Source of the DNA: Roseovarius nubinhibens ISM
Lineage (GTDB): Bacteria > Pseudomonadota > Alphaproteobacteria > Rhodobacterales > Rhodobacteraceae
Reading direction: 5' to 3'
NCBI RefSeq assembly: GCF_000152625.1
Contig: NZ_CH724156.1
Coordinates: 1,965,778 to 2,029,777, forward strand
DNA: 64,000 nucleotides
Under the pieces are notes generated by a model, which did no database searches, was not told the origin of the DNA, and worked only from the letters and a program-made list of their open reading frames with translations. The position numbers were made by a program, and so were the translations under genes. Shown in pieces: positions 61,456-64,000 of this stretch. Each line of letters starts with the position of its first letter. Within the stretch, counting starts at the first letter, position 1.

Positions 61456-63534
61456 ATGCCGGATCTTCTGATCGAACTTTTCTCCGAAGAAATCCCTGCG
61501 CGGATGCAGGCCAAGGCCGCCGAGGATCTGCGCCAGAGGGTCACCGATGGGCTGGTCGAGGCCGGGCTGACCTATGCCGGGGCGGCAAGCTTTTCCACGC
61601 CGCGCCGTCTGACGCTGGCCATCGAGGGGATGCTGGCGCAGTCGCCGACGCTGCGCGAGGAACGCAAGGGCCCGCGCGTCGATGCGCCGGAGAAGGCGAT
61701 TGAAGGCTTTCTGCGCGGCGCGGGGGTGAGCCGGGATGAGCTTGAGGTGCGGGATGAGAAGAAGGGTCAGGTCTATTTCGCGGTGATCAGCAAGCCGGGC
61801 CGCCCGGCGGAAGAGATCGTCGCCGAGGTGCTGGAGCAGACGATCCGCAATTTCCCCTGGCCGAAATCCATGCGCTGGGGCGCGGGCAGCCTGCGCTGGG
61901 TGCGGCCGCTGCATTCGATCCTGTGCCTGATGACCAATGACGCGGGCGAGGCCCACATCGTGCCGATGGATGTCGACGGCATCACGGCGGGCGACAGCAC
62001 CGAAGGCCATCGGTTCATGGCGCCGGGGCGGTTTGCCGTGACCTCGTTCGAGGATTACGCCGCCAAGCTCAAACGCGCCTATGTGGTGCTCGACCCCGAA
62101 GAGCGGGCGCAGGCGATCTGGCAGGAGGCGAGCAATCTGGCCTTTGCCGCCGGGATGGAATTGGTCGAGGACAAGGGTCTCTTGCGCGAGGTGGCGGGGC
62201 TTGTGGAATGGCCGGTGCCTCTCATGGGGGCGATTGACGAGGCGTTTCTCGGGCTGCCGCCCGAGGTGCTGCAGACCTCGATGAAAGAGCATCAGAAGTT
62301 TTTCTCGGTGAAGAACCCCAAGACCGGGCGGATCGAGAAATTCGTGACCGTGGCAAACCGCGAGACCGCCGATCACGGCGCGACGATCCTTGCGGGCAAC
62401 CAGAAGGTCCTGTCGGCGCGGCTGGCGGATGCGAAATTCTTCTGGGAGAATGATCTGCGCGAGGCGGAAGCGGGCGGCACGGCCTGGCTTGCGTCGCTCG
62501 ACAATGTGACCTTTCACAACAAGCTTGGCAGTCAGGCGGCGCGGATCGACCGGATCGCGGCACTGGCCCGCGAGATTGCCGGGGTCACCGGCGCCGATGC
62601 CGATCTGGCGGAACAGGCGGCGCGCTGGGCCAAGGCCGATCTGAGCTCGGAAATGGTCTATGAATTCCCCGAGTTGCAGGGTTTGATGGGGCGGTACTAT
62701 GCCGAGAAGGCCGGGCTTCCCGCCGAGGTGGCCGGGGCTGCGCAAGAGCATTACTCGCCGCTCGGCCCGTCGGATGATGTGCCGACCGCGCCGGTGTCGG
62801 TGACCGTGGCGCTGGCCGATAAGCTCGACACGCTGACCGGGTTCTGGGCGATTGACGAGAAACCCACCGGCTCGAAAGACCCGTTCGCGCTGCGCCGTGC
62901 GGCGCTGGGGGTGATCCGGCTGGTGTTGGAGAATGGGCTGTCGCTCAACATGGATGAGGCGATTGCCAAGGGGCTTGGCCAACAGCCCGGCGCGACTGAT
63001 GGCGCGGCGGCGGACCTCCTGTCCTTCATCCATGACCGGCTCAAGGTCTATCTGCGCGACGAGGGTCTGCGCCATGATGTGATCGACGCCTGCCTTGCCA
63101 TGGAGGGCAATGACGATCTGGCGCTGGTGGTCAAACGGGCGCGGGCGCTGGGCGAGATGCTCGGCACCGAGGATGGCGAGAACCTGTTGCAGGGGTTCAA
63201 ACGCGCCAACAACATCCTGAGCCAGGCCGAGGACAAGGACGGTGTCGAATATTCCTATGGCGCCGATGTGAAATTCGCCGAGACCGAGGAAGAGCGCGCG
63301 CTGTTCGCGGCGCTCGATGCGGCGGAGCCCAAGATCGCGGCGGCGCTCAAGGCGCAGGATTTCAACGCGGCGATGGCGGCCATGGCGGCGCTGCGCGCGC
63401 CGATCGATGCGTTTTTCGAGGCGGTGCAGGTCAACACCGACAAGGACGTGGTGCGGCGCAACCGGCTCAACCTGCTCAGCCGCATTCGCGGGCTGGTGGG
63501 ATCGGTGGCCGATCTGACCCGCGTCGAGGGCTAA
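61456..63534 (+). CDS. glyS: Glycyl-tRNA synthetase beta subunit
   Basis: 692 residues. The beta subunit recognises the tRNA and is required with GlyQ. LLIELFSEEIPARMQ at the start, ERKGPRVDAPEKAIEGFLRG, PKSMRWGAG and EHQKFFSVKN are family landmarks; the C-terminal anticodon-binding region ends with VRRNRLNLLSRIRGLVG. It begins three bases after the preceding stop and has a strong terminator after it. Confidence 0.97.
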   Translation: MPDLLIELFSEEIPARMQAKAAEDLRQRVTDGLVEAGLTYAGAASFSTPRRLTLAIEGMLAQSPTLREERKGPRVDAPEKAIEGFLRGAGVSRDELEVRDEKKGQVYFAVISKPGRPAEEIVAEVLEQTIRNFPWPKSMRWGAGSLRWVRPLHSILCLMTNDAGEAHIVPMDVDGITAGDSTEGHRFMAPGRFAVTSFEDYAAKLKRAYVVLDPEERAQAIWQEASNLAFAAGMELVEDKGLLREVAGLVEWPVPLMGAIDEAFLGLPPEVLQTSMKEHQKFFSVKNPKTGRIEKFVTVANRETADHGATILAGNQKVLSARLADAKFFWENDLREAEAGGTAWLASLDNVTFHNKLGSQAARIDRIAALAREIAGVTGADADLAEQAARWAKADLSSEMVYEFPELQGLMGRYYAEKAGLPAEVAGAAQEHYSPLGPSDDVPTAPVSVTVALADKLDTLTGFWAIDEKPTGSKDPFALRRAALGVIRLVLENGLSLNMDEAIAKGLGQQPGATDGAAADLLSFIHDRLKVYLRDEGLRHDVIDACLAMEGNDDLALVVKRARALGEMLGTEDGENLLQGFKRANNILSQAEDKDGVEYSYGADVKFAETEEERALFAALDAAEPKIAAALKAQDFNAAMAAMAALRAPIDAFFEAVQVNTDKDVVRRNRLNLLSRIRGLVGSVADLTRVEG

Positions 63535-63543
63535 TCGACGCCG

Positions 63544-63574
63544 CCGCGCCCCGGTCTGGCAGGGGCGCGGTTTT
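63544..63574 (+). terminator. Terminator after glyS
   Basis: A nine-pair stem CCGCGCCCC/GGGGCGCGG followed by TTTT. It lies ten bases after the stop and closes the glyQ-glyS operon. Confidence 0.85.
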
Positions 63575-63630
63575 CCTTGCCTTGTTCGGTGCGACCCCTA
63601 TGCTGCGCGGACAGCAAAGGATGTGCCGCA

Positions 63631-64000
63631 ATGCAGCATAATGACCCAGACATCACCCTGATCACCCCGGACGCGCCGATGGCGGCCGAGACCCATGGCG
63701 GGCGGGCGAAATGCCTGCAGCGTCTGGTGCGGCTCGACCTGCCGGTGCCGACGACGGTGGCGCTGTCGTTCAAGGCGGTGCGGGCGATTGCGGCGGGCGA
63801 TATCACCTGTGCCGAGGCGTTGCTCCGGCCCTTTGGGGCGCATCCGCTCCTATGCGTGCGGCCCTCGTCGGAAGACCCCGATTGGGGCGGGCCGCGCGCG
63901 GTGCTCAACATCGGGATGAACGATGCCCAGTTCGAGGCCCTGTCAGAGCGGATCGGGCGCGAGGCGGCGGCCAAGCTCTATCTGCGGTTCGTGCAGAGCT
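63631..64000 (+). CDS. PEP/pyruvate-binding (PpdK-like) protein, N-terminal part (cut by window edge)
   Basis: 123 residues are visible before the edge. AAETHGGRAKCLQRLVRLDLPVPTTVAL corresponds to the GGKGxNL and LGLPVPPGF start of pyruvate phosphate dikinase-type ATP-grasp domains, and LLCVRPSSEDPDWGGPRAVLNIGMN to VRSGAxxSMPGMMDTVLNLGLN. The family residues are only partly kept, so this is a relative rather than a standard dikinase. AAAGGA precedes the ATG. Confidence 0.7.
   Translation, partial: MQHNDPDITLITPDAPMAAETHGGRAKCLQRLVRLDLPVPTTVALSFKAVRAIAAGDITCAEALLRPFGAHPLLCVRPSSEDPDWGGPRAVLNIGMNDAQFEALSERIGREAAAKLYLRFVQS

Noticed and set aside
60832-63075. 747-codon open frame antisense to glyQ/glyS
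   Set aside because: Opposite universally conserved synthetase genes.

Overview
The window reads as a piece of chromosome from a marine alphaproteobacterium of the order Rhodobacterales (Roseobacter group). The grounds are high GC with strong G/C third positions, a glyQ - small membrane gene - glyS arrangement, an aa3-oxidase subunit IV micro-gene, a four-subunit sarcosine oxidase operon, and genes for organosulfonate, propionate and acyl-CoA metabolism typical of that group. The assignment rests on gene content only. No rRNA, tRNA, insertion sequence, integrase, prophage, CRISPR array or replication origin was found, and no gap between genes exceeds about 250 bases.

Layout. 1-2948: three tandem paralogous proteins with a C-terminal Hedgehog/intein (Hint) domain, the first cut by the window edge. 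2973-6027: propionyl-CoA synthetase prpE, divergent from a YeeE/YedE-type sulfur transporter, with four TTGCAAA boxes between them. 6207-9439: malic enzyme maeB divergent from upp. 9528-16910: a SPOR-domain envelope protein, a membrane protein that looks like a degenerate M48 peptidase, a YmdB-type phosphodiesterase, a DMT transporter, an SLC13 permease with RCK_C domains, then a PSE-family exporter. 15924-18994: a cuyZ-cuyA-(divergent LysR) unit for L-cysteate desulfonation. 19107-21339: an Hsp20 gene with an RpoH-type promoter and a ROSE-like RNA thermometer, and two translationally coupled trypsin-like proteases. 21462-28925: soxBDAG plus a DAO-family oxidase, divergent from a GlxA/AraC regulator. 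28916-35005: SGNH lipoprotein, crotonase and SDR pair, DUF2125 protein, PmbA, and an inositol-phosphatase-family enzyme. 35007-38783: a pyrB - tail-anchored protein - pyrC-like - plsY - small-gene operon. 38980-45818: an unusual uracil-DNA glycosylase, a phosphoesterase, moaB, and an RND efflux pair. 45797-54386: DsbD-N-like protein, YqgE, TsaC, acyl-CoA dehydrogenase, an ArsR/SRPBCC pair with twin operators, MBL hydrolase, CoxIV micro-gene, lipoprotein and GST. 54462-64000: a probable taurine:pyruvate aminotransferase, an ABC exporter, a pseudo-protease, glyQ/glyS, and the start of a PEP/pyruvate-binding protein.

How the genes fit together. Several loci deal with small organic compounds of marine origin: cysteate (cuyA/Z/R), probably taurine (tpa), sarcosine (soxBDAG), short-chain acyl-CoAs (prpE, acyl-CoA dehydrogenase, crotonase/SDR), with malic enzyme feeding pyruvate and NADPH. 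A recurrent theme is enzyme families that have lost their signature residues: SoxD without most Zn ligands, a family 4-like UDG without most Fe-S ligands, a dihydroorotase-like protein without its metal motif, a crotonase without either catalytic Glu, an M48-like protein without HExxH, and a trypsin-like domain without His or Ser. The clearest regulatory finds are the RpoH promoter plus ROSE-like leader of hsp20, the twin 20-bp palindromes at the ArsR gene, the LysR box between cuyA and its regulator, TauR-like direct repeats upstream of tpa, and the TTGCAAA cluster at prpE.
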